This document shows, piece after piece, positions 29,571 through 40,114 of a stretch of 64,000 nucleotides of DNA. A model generated the notes under the pieces. That model worked only from the letters and a program-made list of their open reading frames with translations, did not search any database and was not told where the DNA came from. Origin of the DNA: Bifidobacterium italicum (GTDB taxonomy: Bacteria; Actinomycetota; Actinomycetes; Actinomycetales; Bifidobacteriaceae). The position numbers and the translations under genes were made by a program. Location of the stretch: contig NZ_MVOG01000009.1 of NCBI RefSeq assembly GCF_002286915.1, positions 18,859 to 82,858 of the forward strand, in the 5' to 3' direction. Each line of letters opens with the position of its first letter. The stretch's first letter is position 1.

Positions 29571-31898
29571 TCACTCCACGACGGTGAAAGTCGTGGAACG
29601 CAGGTCCGCATCACGGCTCGAATGGCCGACGAGCACCTTGAACTCCCCGGGTTCGACGATGCGCCTGGCGTCGCCGTCCACGATCGTGCACATGTCGACC
29701 GGCAGCTCGAACACGACGCGGCGCGTCTCGCCCGCCTCGAGCGTCACACGCTGGAACTGCTTGAGCTCCTTGGCCGCCCAGGTGAAGGACGTGACGACGT
29801 CGCTGACGTACAACTGCACGATCTCGGTGCCACGGCGGGACCCCGCGTTCGTCAGGTCGATCTCCACGCGCACGGTATCGCCCTTCCTGAATTCGGAGCC
29901 GTTCACGATCGCGGGCTCGCCGTATTCGAAGGTCGTATACGCCAGCCCCTCGCCGAACGCGAACGCCGGGTCCTGCGTCAGATCGGCGTACCGATCGCCG
30001 TGCTGCCCGCGGATCTGGTTGTAGAAGACCGGCAGCTGCCCCGCATGGCGCGGGAACGTGATCGGCAGACGTCCGCTTGGCTCGGTCACACCGAAGATGA
30101 TCTCGGCTAGCGCGCGGCCTCCCTGCATGCCGGGGTTCGGCGCCCAGATGAAGGCGCCGAGCCCGTCGGCGGCGGACTCGTCGACGATCACGCCGTTTTC
30201 CCCGATCACGCACGCCGGCAGCACCTGCGGCTTCGAGCTCATGAGCACGACGATGAGCGGCTTATGTGTTTCACGTGCAACCTCGCTCAGCCGTTCGAGC
30301 AGCAGGTTCTGGCCGCCGAGCAGTTCAAGCGTCGCCGTCGAGCAGGTCTCGCCGGTGAGCTGCACGACGTCGCCGACGACGGCGATGACCGCATCCGCGC
30401 GCCGCGCCTGTTCGACGGCTTCGTCGAGCAGGACGTCGTCGACGCCCGCGGACACGGCGAGCTTCGGCCGGGGCTGCCCATCCGGATACAGCGCGCCCGC
30501 CGGATCGTCGATGAGTTCGACGACGTCGGCGCCGCGCGCATAGATCACCTCGCAGCCTTCAGGAGCGAGCTCGCGCACGCCGTCCAGCACGGTCATGATC
30601 ATGTCGCGCGGCTGCCCCTGCGGCATCCACGGCACCTGTCCGGAATTGCCGGCCCAGTCGCCGAGCTGGTTCTGCGCGTCGTCCGCAAGCGGCCCCACGA
30701 CGGCTATCGTGCGCAGGGAGCCATTCTCGGCGGCCAGCGGCAGCGCCGCGTTGTTACGCAGCAGGACGATTGATTCGCGGGCCAATTCGAGGTTCGCGTC
30801 CATATGATCGTCGTTGCCCACCACGGCCTCGATGCGTTCCGGATCGGGCAGGCGCGGGTCCTCGAACAAGCCGAGCTGGAACTTCAGCGTCAGCAGACGT
30901 CCGACGGCAGCATCCAACGCGCGTTCGTCGAGCAGACCGTCACGGACCGCCTCGATGGCGCCCTCATAGAACCCCGGAGTCGTCATGATCAGATCGTTGC
31001 CCGCCTTGACGGCGTCGGCGGCCGCGGTACGGTAATCCGGCTTGATGCGCTGCTCCCACACCGCACGTCCGACGTTGTCCCAATCGGTCACGAGCGTGCC
31101 GCCATAGCCCCAGTCGCCGCGCAGTTTCGTCTGCAGCAGCCAATCGTTGAAGGTGACAGGCGTTCCGTCGATCGCCTCATAGCCGAGCATGAAGGTGGCG
31201 CAGCCCTCCTTCGCCACACGTTCGAAGGGAGGCAGGAACCAGCTGGCGAGCGCTCGGCGCGTCAGATCGGCCTCCGAGGCGTCACGGCCGCCCTGCGTGT
31301 ACGAATAGCCGGCGAAATGCTTGGCGCAGGCGAGGATGGCGTCCCCGTCGAAGGCCTCGCCCGTCCGGGCGTGCTTCTGGTACCCCTGCACCATCGCCGA
31401 TGCGAGTTCGCCGATGAGCGTCGGATCCTCGCCGAAGGTCTCGTCGATGCGGCCCCAGCGCGTGTCGCGTCCGATGCACAGCACCGGCGAGAAGGTCCAA
31501 TGCACACCGGTGCAGGAGACCTCCTCGGCCGTCACCCGGGCGGCCCGCTCGACCTTCTCGGCGTCCCAGCTGCATGCCATGCCGAGCTGGGAGGGAAAGA
31601 TCGTCGCGCCGGGCCAGAACGAGTAGCCGTGGATGCAGTCGTCGCCGACGAGCAGCGGGATACCCAGACGCGTCTTCCCGCGCACGATGCCGTCGGCGCG
31701 CACCAGATCATCGGGGGATGTATGCAGGATCGAGCCGACATGGCGGTCCACGATCAGATGTTCGAGGTCGCCGGACCGCGCATCCAGCTGCATCATCTGG
31801 CCGACTTTCTCCTCAAGCGTCATACGCGAAAGCAGGTCCTGGACGCGCTCCGGGATCGTCAACGTCGCGTCGAGATAGGGGTGGGTGGTTTCAGTCAT
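29571..31898 (-). CDS. GH3 beta-glycosidase (beta-glucosidase type)
   Basis: The 775-residue protein has no signal peptide. It has the GH3 TIM barrel (about 1-360), with IPLLVGDDCIHG, ACAKHFAGYS and the nucleophile Asp272 in LVTDWDN. An alpha/beta sandwich domain (about 390-600) and a C-terminal fibronectin-III-like domain follow. It is expected to release glucose or another sugar from the non-reducing end of beta-linked oligosaccharides or glycosides taken into the cell. AAGGAGT precedes the ATG. It follows a degraded transporter gene, which presumably once supplied its substrate. Confidence 0.9.
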   Translation of the reverse strand: MTETTHPYLDATLTIPERVQDLLSRMTLEEKVGQMMQLDARSGDLEHLIVDRHVGSILHTSPDDLVRADGIVRGKTRLGIPLLVGDDCIHGYSFWPGATIFPSQLGMACSWDAEKVERAARVTAEEVSCTGVHWTFSPVLCIGRDTRWGRIDETFGEDPTLIGELASAMVQGYQKHARTGEAFDGDAILACAKHFAGYSYTQGGRDASEADLTRRALASWFLPPFERVAKEGCATFMLGYEAIDGTPVTFNDWLLQTKLRGDWGYGGTLVTDWDNVGRAVWEQRIKPDYRTAAADAVKAGNDLIMTTPGFYEGAIEAVRDGLLDERALDAAVGRLLTLKFQLGLFEDPRLPDPERIEAVVGNDDHMDANLELARESIVLLRNNAALPLAAENGSLRTIAVVGPLADDAQNQLGDWAGNSGQVPWMPQGQPRDMIMTVLDGVRELAPEGCEVIYARGADVVELIDDPAGALYPDGQPRPKLAVSAGVDDVLLDEAVEQARRADAVIAVVGDVVQLTGETCSTATLELLGGQNLLLERLSEVARETHKPLIVVLMSSKPQVLPACVIGENGVIVDESAADGLGAFIWAPNPGMQGGRALAEIIFGVTEPSGRLPITFPRHAGQLPVFYNQIRGQHGDRYADLTQDPAFAFGEGLAYTTFEYGEPAIVNGSEFRKGDTVRVEIDLTNAGSRRGTEIVQLYVSDVVTSFTWAAKELKQFQRVTLEAGETRRVVFELPVDMCTIVDGDARRIVEPGEFKVLVGHSSRDADLRSTTFTVVE

Positions 31899-31921
31899 CG
31901 TCTGACTCCTTTGTTGTCGCG

Positions 31922-31946
31922 CCGGACGGCGCCATGCGCCGTCCGG
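31922..31946 (-). terminator. Hairpin between the MFS remnant and the GH3 gene
   Basis: A 10-base-pair perfect stem (CCGGACGGCG with its complement) with a five-base loop lies between the two minus-strand genes, just upstream of the GH3 ribosome binding site. Confidence 0.5.
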
Positions 31947-31970
31947 ATGTTCCATGGCGGGACAGCGGCG

Positions 31971-32756
31971 TCAGCGGACGCCGCGGATGAGCATGATGAA
32001 CACGCATCCGAGCAGGGCGAAGGCGATCGCGATCGGGAAGGCGAAGGCGTACCCCAGAGAAAGCGTGATGGCGGACATGAGCACCGGACCGAGCATCTGC
32101 CCGAGCGTCGTGGCGAGGTTGAGGATACCCAGGTCCTTGCCCGTCGCCGACGGCATGAGCCAGGGCATCGCGATGCCGATGGCGAACAGCACGGAGGCGA
32201 TGACGATCGGCGCGCCGCATGTGGATCCCGCACCGTAGAACGCGGACATCGTGCCGCGCACGCCCGCCGGGATGCGGTCGGAAATGATGGCCTCCATCGG
32301 CGCGAGCATGCAGTTGAGGCCGAACATGAGATTGGACACCAGGGAGGCCACCGCCGTGCAGGAATTGATGATGCCGACGAGCGCCTCCGGCGCCATGCCG
32401 GGCACCGACTTGAGATGCTCGGGCAGCAGCACCGCGGAGACGATGCCCAGACCGCTCATCCACAGCAGGCCGAAGACGAGGAAGCCTACGGCATACCGGC
32501 TCTTCGTCAGCATCGAGATCGGCTTGCCCGTCTCCGGGGAGAGTTTGGGATTCGAACGCGCCGCCTCGAGGTTGCTGTCATATATGGCCAGACGCAGCCC
32601 CAGATCGGTAGGCATCGCGCCGTCTTCCGCGACGCCCAAGGCCTCTCCCTCCCCCGCAAGGGCTTCGTCAAGTTCGCTTTTCGCAAACGTCCGCACGGCG
32701 ACGTCCGACCCGTCCCCGACAACCGCTTCCGCTTGCCCACGACCACTACCGCTCAT
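31971..32756 (-). pseudogene. MFS sugar transporter with internal deletion
   Basis: The frame is open for 261 residues, but relatives are about 450. The first two helices are present (SRYAVGFLVFGLLWMSGLG and a second with TAVASLVSNLMFG). The usual GN-SDRTRSRFGRR loop and several helices are then missing, and the sequence jumps directly to NCMLAPMEAIISDRIPAGVR of the later cytoplasmic loop. It continues with the last helices to the normal end. This looks like an in-frame internal deletion that would leave about six helices, so transport is doubtful. GAAAGGAG precedes the ATG at 32756. Confidence 0.6.
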
Positions 32757-32804
32757 GATCGCTCCTTTCGTCCTCATCGACACCTGTGCATCATCGCATC
32801 GGCA

Positions 32805-32842
32805 CAATCTTTATATCTAATATCTGTTAGATATAAAGATTG
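32805..32842. promoter_or_regulatory. Perfect TetR-type operator, first site
   Basis: Two 16-base arms (CAATCTTTATATCTAA with its complement) surround a six-base spacer. It lies between the divergently oriented ends of the MFS/GH3 unit and the TetR gene, just upstream of the MFS ribosome binding site. Confidence 0.7.
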
Positions 32843-32914
32843 TCGTTTGCAACACAGTCAAAGTCAAGTTGCGGAACGCCGGCGTGTCACGGTTGTCTTA
32901 TAGCGCGATTGTCT

Positions 32915-32936
32915 ATATCTAACAATTGTTATTTAT
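32915..32936. promoter_or_regulatory. TetR-type operator, second site
   Basis: The palindrome TAACAATTGTTA (32920-32931), with flanks ATATC and TTTAT, repeats the TATATCTAA half-site of the first operator. It is about 75 bases from it. Confidence 0.55.
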
Positions 32937-33017
32937 GATTAGGATGCAGCGGCCGCCGCGACGCGCACGCAAGTCAGTCCCGGCGCGACGGAGGGACCAC
33001 CAAGGGCTTTGGGGAAA

Positions 33018-33641
33018 TCAGCGATACCCGTCCCACAACGGCGACGGGAAGATCATGCGTTCGAACGCCAGCCATTCATCGTACAGATCCACCGGCGGCA
33101 CGCACAGCCACCGCATCTGCACGCCGTCCATCGCCTCGATGACCCGGCGCAGATACGGCCGCATGTTGGGGTCCCACGGCCCGACCTCGGTCGGGATTCG
33201 CCATGGGTAGCGCGAATAGTGCTCCCAGATGTTCTCCGGGCGGTTGCGGTAGTACTCATGCAGCGGATGCGAGGGGTTCACCGATTCGATGTACAGCATC
33301 AGGAACAGCTGCACCATCTGCGGCTGCGCGGCGTTGTGCCGGACGAGGAACCGCAGGTAGGCGGGGAACGACAACGCATCGGGATCGCTTCCAGGCAGCC
33401 CCGAACCCATGAAATCCGCGGGGGTGCCGCTGCTGTCGTAGACATCGGTGATGAGCAGCGACAACAGCCCCTCCTTGGTGCCGACATAGTGCAGCAATCC
33501 GGGCTGGCTCATCCCCACCTCATCGGCGACGTCCTTGAGCGAGATGCCGTTGTACCCCCGCTCGGCGATCAGTTTAATCGCGGCACGCTCGATCTCCCCG
33601 ATACGCTCTTCAGGGGTTTTGCGCACACGTTTCGCCGACAC
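33018..33641 (-). CDS. TetR-family transcriptional regulator
   Basis: The product is about 207 residues. The N-terminal helix-turn-helix reads RIGEIERAAIKLIAERGYNG and ISLKDVADEVGMSQPGLLHY. The C-terminal ligand domain is of the type found in regulators of glycoside-use genes (LLSLLITDVYDSSGTPADFM). The GTG at 33641 was chosen as the start because it directly precedes the basic SAKRVRKTPEER segment. Upstream GTG or TTG starts are possible, and no strong ribosome site settles it. The two palindromes upstream of the transporter gene are its likely operators. Confidence 0.78.
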   Translation of the reverse strand: MSAKRVRKTPEERIGEIERAAIKLIAERGYNGISLKDVADEVGMSQPGLLHYVGTKEGLLSLLITDVYDSSGTPADFMGSGLPGSDPDALSFPAYLRFLVRHNAAQPQMVQLFLMLYIESVNPSHPLHEYYRNRPENIWEHYSRYPWRIPTEVGPWDPNMRPYLRRVIEAMDGVQMRWLCVPPVDLYDEWLAFERMIFPSPLWDGYR

Positions 33642-33764
33642 GACCGCCAAGTGTATCACCGGTCCGCAACCCCACCCCGGCCGCCTCCCCGTCACCTGCC
33701 GCGTCACGCACCGCGCACACATACGCAGCACCGGACGCACACGCATAACGTCCCACGACGCAAA

Positions 33765-33800
33765 AAGCGTCCGGAACCCAGACTCGGGTTCCGGACGCTT
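33765..33800 (-). terminator. Terminator of the dnaK-grpE-dnaJ-hspR operon
   Basis: A 15-base-pair perfect stem (AAGCGTCCGGAACCC with its complement) with a six-base loop is followed on the minus strand by TTTTT. It begins 17 bases after the hspR stop. Confidence 0.85.
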
Positions 33801-33816
33801 GCCGGTCCTCCAAGGC

Positions 33817-34377
33817 TCACCGATAGATCGTGTGCCACAGGACGACCGATTTCGACTCGGTCTGGGCCGGCCGATGGCTCGCGCCGGCCGACAGCTGCCG
33901 CGTCTGCGGATGCAGCTGCCGCCGCCAGTGCCGCGCGCGCGAGGGGCGGCGCACCTCGGTGATGCCGCCGTCCATGTCGGCGGTGAAGACGCTCACCGAG
34001 CCGTCGTTCAGCCGCGCGAGCTGCCGGCGCAGCTGCCGGTTCTCCTCCTCGAGTTCGAGGATCCGCGCGATGCCGGTGAGGTTGATGCCGTCCCTCTGGC
34101 TCATCGACTGCGCCTGCACGAGACGGTCGACGTCGCGCAATGAGTAGCGACGGGCGCCGCCTTCGGTGCGTTGCGGCACGATGAGGCCGGCGCGGTCGTA
34201 CTGACGCAGCGTCTGCGGGTGGATGCCCGCGAGTTCGGCGGCGCGTCCGACGCTGAAGATCGGCAGATCGACGTCGAATCCGACACGCGCCGCACCCTCA
34301 AGATTCGCCCGCTGCGCGACGATCGCCATCGCGCACATCTCATACAACCGGCGTTTCTGCTGGGACGCCCGCGCCAT
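33817..34377 (-). CDS. hspR: MerR-family heat-shock repressor HspR
   Basis: The 186-residue product has a MerR winged helix (about residues 40-110: FSVGRAAELAGIHPQTLRQY, DRAGLIVP, RRYSLRDVDRL) and a coiled segment ELEEENRQLRRQLARL. The C-terminal tail is rich in Arg and His. HspR represses the dnaK operon by binding HAIR sites and is activated as repressor by DnaK. It is the last gene, starting five bases after the dnaJ stop. Confidence 0.93.
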   Translation of the reverse strand: MARASQQKRRLYEMCAMAIVAQRANLEGAARVGFDVDLPIFSVGRAAELAGIHPQTLRQYDRAGLIVPQRTEGGARRYSLRDVDRLVQAQSMSQRDGINLTGIARILELEEENRQLRRQLARLNDGSVSVFTADMDGGITEVRRPSRARHWRRQLHPQTRQLSAGASHRPAQTESKSVVLWHTIYR

Positions 34378-34382
34378 GCCGC

Positions 34383-35414
34383 TCAGGCCTCCCGCTGTTC
34401 GGCGAGCTTGTCGGCGAAGTCGCCGCAGGCCTTGTCGAACTCCTTCGCGGCGTGCTTCTCGCCGATGCCCGGATGCTCGGGGACGTGGATCTGCACGCGG
34501 CCGACGAGGTCGCCGGTCTCGCGCTTCGTCTTCACGCCCTTGCCCTTGACGCGCACTTCTGCGCCGCTCGACGTGCCGGCGTGGACCTTGAACGTCACCG
34601 TATCGCCGTAGAAGTCCTTGACGTCGATCTTGCCACCGTCGACGGCCTGCCCGACGGTGATCGGCAGATCCATGACGAGATCCACGCCGTCCATCGTGAA
34701 CTTCGGATCCGGCGTCACGGTGACGGTCAGGTACATGTCGCCGTTCCTGCCGCCGTGCACGCCCGGCTTGCCCTTGCCGGCGAGCTTGATCTTCTGGCCG
34801 TTCTTCACACCGGCCGGGATGCGCGTCTTGAACTTCTTGCCGCCCGCGCTCAGCGAGACGGTCGCGCCCTTGACGGCCTGGCGGAAGGTCAGCGTGATCT
34901 TCGAGTTGAGGTCGGCGCCGTCCTCCGGGGCCGGGGTCGGGCGGTAACCGGCGTATGCGCCGTCGCCGTAGTCCTCGTAGCCGTGGCCGCCGTAGCCGCC
35001 GGCGTTGCCGCCGCCGAACATCGAGAAGATGTCGTCGAACCCCGCGCCGCCGCCGTTCGTCGAGAAGCGGATGTGCGAGCCGTTGCCGCCCGCGCCCGCG
35101 CCGCCGCCGAACATCGAGAAGATGTCGTTGAGGTTGGACGCGTCGAATCCGCCCGCGCCGCCGGCGAAGCGTGCGCCGCCCGCGCCGAACTGGCGGATCG
35201 CGTCGTAGCGTTCACGCGATTCCTTGTCCTTGAGCACATCGTAGGCCTCGGAGATGTCCTTGAACTTCTCCTCGCCTTCCTTGGTCTTGTTGATGTCCGG
35301 ATGGTATTTGCGCGCCAGCTTGCGGTACGCCTTCGTGATTTCGCTTTCCGTGGCGTCTTTGGAGACACCGAGGGTCTTGTAGAAGTCTTTGTTCAGCCAT
35401 TCGTTCTCAGCCAT
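34383..35414 (-). CDS. dnaJ: Chaperone DnaJ lacking the zinc-finger domain
   Basis: The 343-residue J-domain protein has [20 protein letters not shown] with the HPD that stimulates DnaK. It also has a Gly/Phe-rich linker with two DIFSMFGGG repeats, and the two client-binding beta-domains with dimerisation end ([16 protein letters not shown]). The four CxxCxGxG repeats of type-I DnaJ are absent, so it is a type-II co-chaperone as often found in actinobacterial HspR operons. AAGGAGG precedes the ATG. Confidence 0.92.
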   Translation of the reverse strand: MAENEWLNKDFYKTLGVSKDATESEITKAYRKLARKYHPDINKTKEGEEKFKDISEAYDVLKDKESRERYDAIRQFGAGGARFAGGAGGFDASNLNDIFSMFGGGAGAGGNGSHIRFSTNGGGAGFDDIFSMFGGGNAGGYGGHGYEDYGDGAYAGYRPTPAPEDGADLNSKITLTFRQAVKGATVSLSAGGKKFKTRIPAGVKNGQKIKLAGKGKPGVHGGRNGDMYLTVTVTPDPKFTMDGVDLVMDLPITVGQAVDGGKIDVKDFYGDTVTFKVHAGTSSGAEVRVKGKGVKTKRETGDLVGRVQIHVPEHPGIGEKHAAKEFDKACGDFADKLAEQREA

Positions 35415-35532
35415 GTTGTGCCTCCTTTCGAGGTGCTGCTGAATCCGCCCGTCGCCGTGGGGCTTCCCACGCCTCGCGGCGACGGGCGGCACTTATTTGA
35501 TGGTCATACGTTTCGTTGAGGGCACATCGCAC

Positions 35533-35570
35533 AGGAGGCCGTGGACCGCCGATTTGGTCCACGGCCTCCT
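35533..35570 (-). terminator. Hairpin between grpE and dnaJ
   Basis: A 15-base-pair perfect stem (AGGAGGCCGTGGACC with its complement) and an eight-base loop lie after the grpE stop, with no T-run. It may partly terminate or protect the dnaK-grpE message. Confidence 0.6.
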
Positions 35571-35585
35571 CATGCGTCGTCCGTG

Positions 35586-36271
35586 TCAGTTCTGCGGCGA
35601 CGCCACGACCACGCGGGCCGCGCGAATCACGCGATCGCCGATGCGGTAGCCTGCCTCCACAACCGTGTCCACGGTCGCCTTCTCGGCGTCCGGATCCGGC
35701 TTGTGCAGCACGGCCTCATGCTTCGTCGGGTCGAAGTCCTCGCCTTTGACGCCGAACTTCTCCACGCCGAACTTCTCGAAGGTCTTGTCGATCTTCGCCG
35801 CGACCGCCTTGAACGATTCATCCATCTCGCCGTGTTCGCGGATGCGATCGATGTCGTCGAGCGCGGGCAGCTCGGCCGTCAGCACATCGATGATGCCCTG
35901 CTGACGCGCCCGATCCATGTCCTTGCGCGTGCGGTTGCGGTAGTTGATGAACTCCGCGCGCTCACGCTGCAGCGCTTCAAGGTACTCAGCCGCCTCCTTC
36001 TTGGCCTGGCCAAGCGGAGTGAGCTTGCCGTCCTCGGAGTCGGCCTGCGGCGGTTCCTGTTGGGCCGCTTCAGCCGCCTCCTCGGCCGGGGAGGGCGCGG
36101 ACTGCGCGTCCTCCTGGGCTCCGGCGTTCATGTCGGCCTCGGGCTGCTGCTCGGCGGCAGCGTCACGCTCGATGTCGTCCATGAGCCTGGAGCCGGGGTC
36201 GGCCTGCCCGTTCGCCAACGCGTCGGCGTCGGGCAGGTCGTCGAGGTAATCGTCCTTGTTGAAGTCGGACA

Positions 36272-36272
<1 letters not shown>
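35586..36272 (-). CDS. grpE: Nucleotide exchange factor GrpE
   Basis: The 228-residue product has an acidic, low-complexity N-terminus (about 1-85), then a coiled-coil (PLGQAKKEAAEYLEALQRER) and the GrpE signature in FEKFGVEKFG...GEDFDPTKHEAVL. It releases ADP from DnaK. Its ATG overlaps the dnaK stop by one base (TAATG), so translation is coupled. Confidence 0.95.
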
Positions 36273-38134
<1,862 letters not shown>

Positions 38135-38234
38135 ACTTGTTCTCCTTTGTTAGGTTCGCTACTTGTTACGTTCTTGCTCGAGTTCCGTCCGGCGGCGACC
38201 GCATGCGCGACCCGCCTTCTTGAACCATCCAAAA

Positions 38235-38255
38235 CTTGAGCCTACATCACTCAAC
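38235..38255 (-). promoter_or_regulatory. HAIR operator for HspR
   Basis: CTTGAGC-N7-ACTCAAC matches the HAIR consensus CTTGAGT-N7-ACTCAAG except at the two positions noted. It lies about 100 bases upstream of dnaK, where HspR is known to repress this operon in actinobacteria. Confidence 0.82.
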
Positions 38256-38429
38256 TATTTCCTGTCAACCGTTATTCCCACTGCGGAAGATTTTTCCGAA
38301 AAAGTTTTCCGAGCCTTGCAAAACCGCCGTTGCGCAACGATTTCCAGACTGCGGGAAGCGATATCCCAGTAAACGTTCAGGTTGCGGTGGGTGATATGCG
38401 GCGACCCGCAAGGTCAAGCACCGCTCACC

Positions 38430-38720
38430 AACGAAACGGACCGTCAACGCCTTCGACGAACCGGGACGCAAACGGCCCTACCCGCGGTCCGATCCATCGG
38501 TTCTGACGACGAACCCGCCCGCGACAAGGCCCGATTGCGGGACGAGCCGTCGAGCTCGCCGACGAAACGGGACGCTCCGTCCCAAACCATCGAGCCTGTC
38601 GACGAACCCTCCCGAAAACAGGCCAGTTCGCGGGACGAGCCGTCGAACTCGCCGACGAAACGGGACGCTCCGTCCCAAACCATCGGCCAGCCCGACGAAC
38701 CGACCCGCAACAAGCCCGAT
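38430..38720. repeat. 93-base tandem repeat, about 2.5 copies, in a gene-free region
   Basis: Copies begin at the GACGAACC at 38508, 38601 and 38694, an exact 93-base period. The best-conserved part is 52 bases long (38541-38592 and 38634-38685) with one mismatch. It contains a GGGACG-CTC-CGTCCC hairpin. A partial related unit lies upstream near 38454. The 93-base unit keeps an open frame on both strands, but no ribosome site or known domain supports coding. The 850-base gap between dnaK and lacI holds nothing else except the HAIR site and a terminator. Confidence 0.75.
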
Positions 38721-38779
38721 TAGCGACCCAATCCGTCGGGCACATCGACAAACCGACCCGCGCAGACCCCGCACATACG

Positions 38780-38817
38780 ACGGGGCGGCCATGCCCCCGT
38801 CGGCATGGCCGCCCCGT
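38780..38817. terminator. Hairpin near the end of the lacI gene
   Basis: A 15-base-pair perfect stem (ACGGGGCGGCCATGC with its complement) encloses eight bases. It lies about 170 bases beyond the lacI stop, with CTTCC rather than a long T-run after it on the plus strand. No other structure or gene was recognised in 38818-38988. Confidence 0.5.
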
Positions 38818-38988
38818 CTTCCCTGTGCCCCTTGGTCCTCACCATCGGGCGATATGCAGTCCTCCGCTACCCGCGCTCCGGCTCACGCCGTTGCTCATTC
38901 CCACTCATCCATTCCACAGGCATACCGACCACAGGTACGCCGGCCCCATCGCCGTTCGCATATCCTCCCCGCATCCGCCTTCGCGCCG

Positions 38989-40029
38989 TCAGCGCTCGAG
39001 CGGCGCGTCCGGGTCGAGGCGGGCGTCGGTGCCGCGCAGGATCAGCTTCGGCTCGATCTTCGAATGCGGTTCCTGCAGTTCCTCGCCGGCGAGCAGCTGC
39101 AGGCATTTGCGCGCCGCCGCCGCGCCCATCGCGAACGGATCCTGACGCATCGTCGTCAGATCGATCGTATCCGCGTAGGACGAGTCGTCGAATCCGATGA
39201 TCGAATAGTCGCGCGGCGTGCGGTAACCGTGGCGCTGCAGCTTGAGCACGAGCGGGATCGCCATCATGTCCATCTGGCAGCAGATCGCGTCCGGGAACGT
39301 CTCCTCGGACAATACGGCCGCGAGCGCCGCGTCGGCGAAATCGTGCCCCCGCGGCACCGACAGCACCTTCCAGTCGATGTCTCGTGTCTGCTGCGCGGCC
39401 TCGCAGGCGCGGATGAAACCGCGTCCGCGCGCGTCGATCGACGATTCGAGCGATTCCTCCGCCGCCGAGCATGTGTAGACGATGCGCTTATGCCCGAGGT
39501 TGATCATGTGCTGCGTCGCGCGGTACATGCCCTTTTCGTCGTCGATGCTGATCGTCGCGTCGAAGGCCTCGATGTTCGGCGTGTTGATGCCGATGATCGG
39601 CACACGCGTACGCCGCAGCTGCTCGACCTCCTCCGGCTCGATCGCGAAGGACGCGACGAACACGGCGTCGACGTTGCGCAGCACCGGCATGTCGCGGAAG
39701 AACTGCGTGCGCGTGCGCGCGTCGTCGATGTGCTGGAACAGGGAGATGTCGTATCCCTCCTTGTGCAGCACCGAGTTGACGCCGGCGAAGACCTCGACGT
39801 TGAACCAGCTGGTGATCTCCTGGTTCATCAGCAGCGCGACGCGGAAGGTCTGCCCCGACTTGAGCGCCGTCGCCGAACGGGAGATGTTGAAATCGAGTTT
39901 CGCCGCGGCGCTCATGACCTTCTCCCGTGTCCGTTCGGACACGAGCTCCGGCCGGGTGAACGCACGTGAGACTGTGGAGATAGACACTCCCGCAAGCTGC
40001 GCGACTTCGCGGATTCCTTGCTTCTGCAC
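38989..40029 (-). CDS. LacI-family repressor, maltodextrin-type
   Basis: The 346-residue product has the LacI helix-turn-helix (IREVAQLAGVSISTVSRAFT, RPELVSERTREKV) with a hinge helix, then a periplasmic-binding-protein-like effector domain (about 62-340). It starts with GTG after AAAGGGG. Its DNA-reading helix is almost identical to that of the second LacI protein at 55499, so both may read the same CAAACGTTTG-type operators. It lies next to pullulanase and ABC transporter genes, which suggests starch-oligosaccharide control. Confidence 0.85.
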   Translation of the reverse strand: MQKQGIREVAQLAGVSISTVSRAFTRPELVSERTREKVMSAAAKLDFNISRSATALKSGQTFRVALLMNQEITSWFNVEVFAGVNSVLHKEGYDISLFQHIDDARTRTQFFRDMPVLRNVDAVFVASFAIEPEEVEQLRRTRVPIIGINTPNIEAFDATISIDDEKGMYRATQHMINLGHKRIVYTCSAAEESLESSIDARGRGFIRACEAAQQTRDIDWKVLSVPRGHDFADAALAAVLSEETFPDAICCQMDMMAIPLVLKLQRHGYRTPRDYSIIGFDDSSYADTIDLTTMRQDPFAMGAAAARKCLQLLAGEELQEPHSKIEPKLILRGTDARLDPDAPLER

Positions 40030-40114
40030 GATGTGCCCCTTTACTTGAACTGTGCTTCCCTTGTTGTTCTTGTTCTCTGTTGATTGTGGTCGCCGGCGGC
40101 CGCCCTCATGCGCG

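Noticed and set aside
38430..38720. CRISPR array
   Set aside because: The repeats are 93 bases long, directly adjacent with no unique spacers of regular length, and no cas gene is present in the window.
38382..38723. Possible repetitive peptide encoded by the 93-base repeats
   Set aside because: The frame has no ribosome binding site, the opposite strand is equally open, and the peptide (DEPSSSPTKRDAPSQTI repeats) matches nothing known. It is kept as a repeat, not as a gene.
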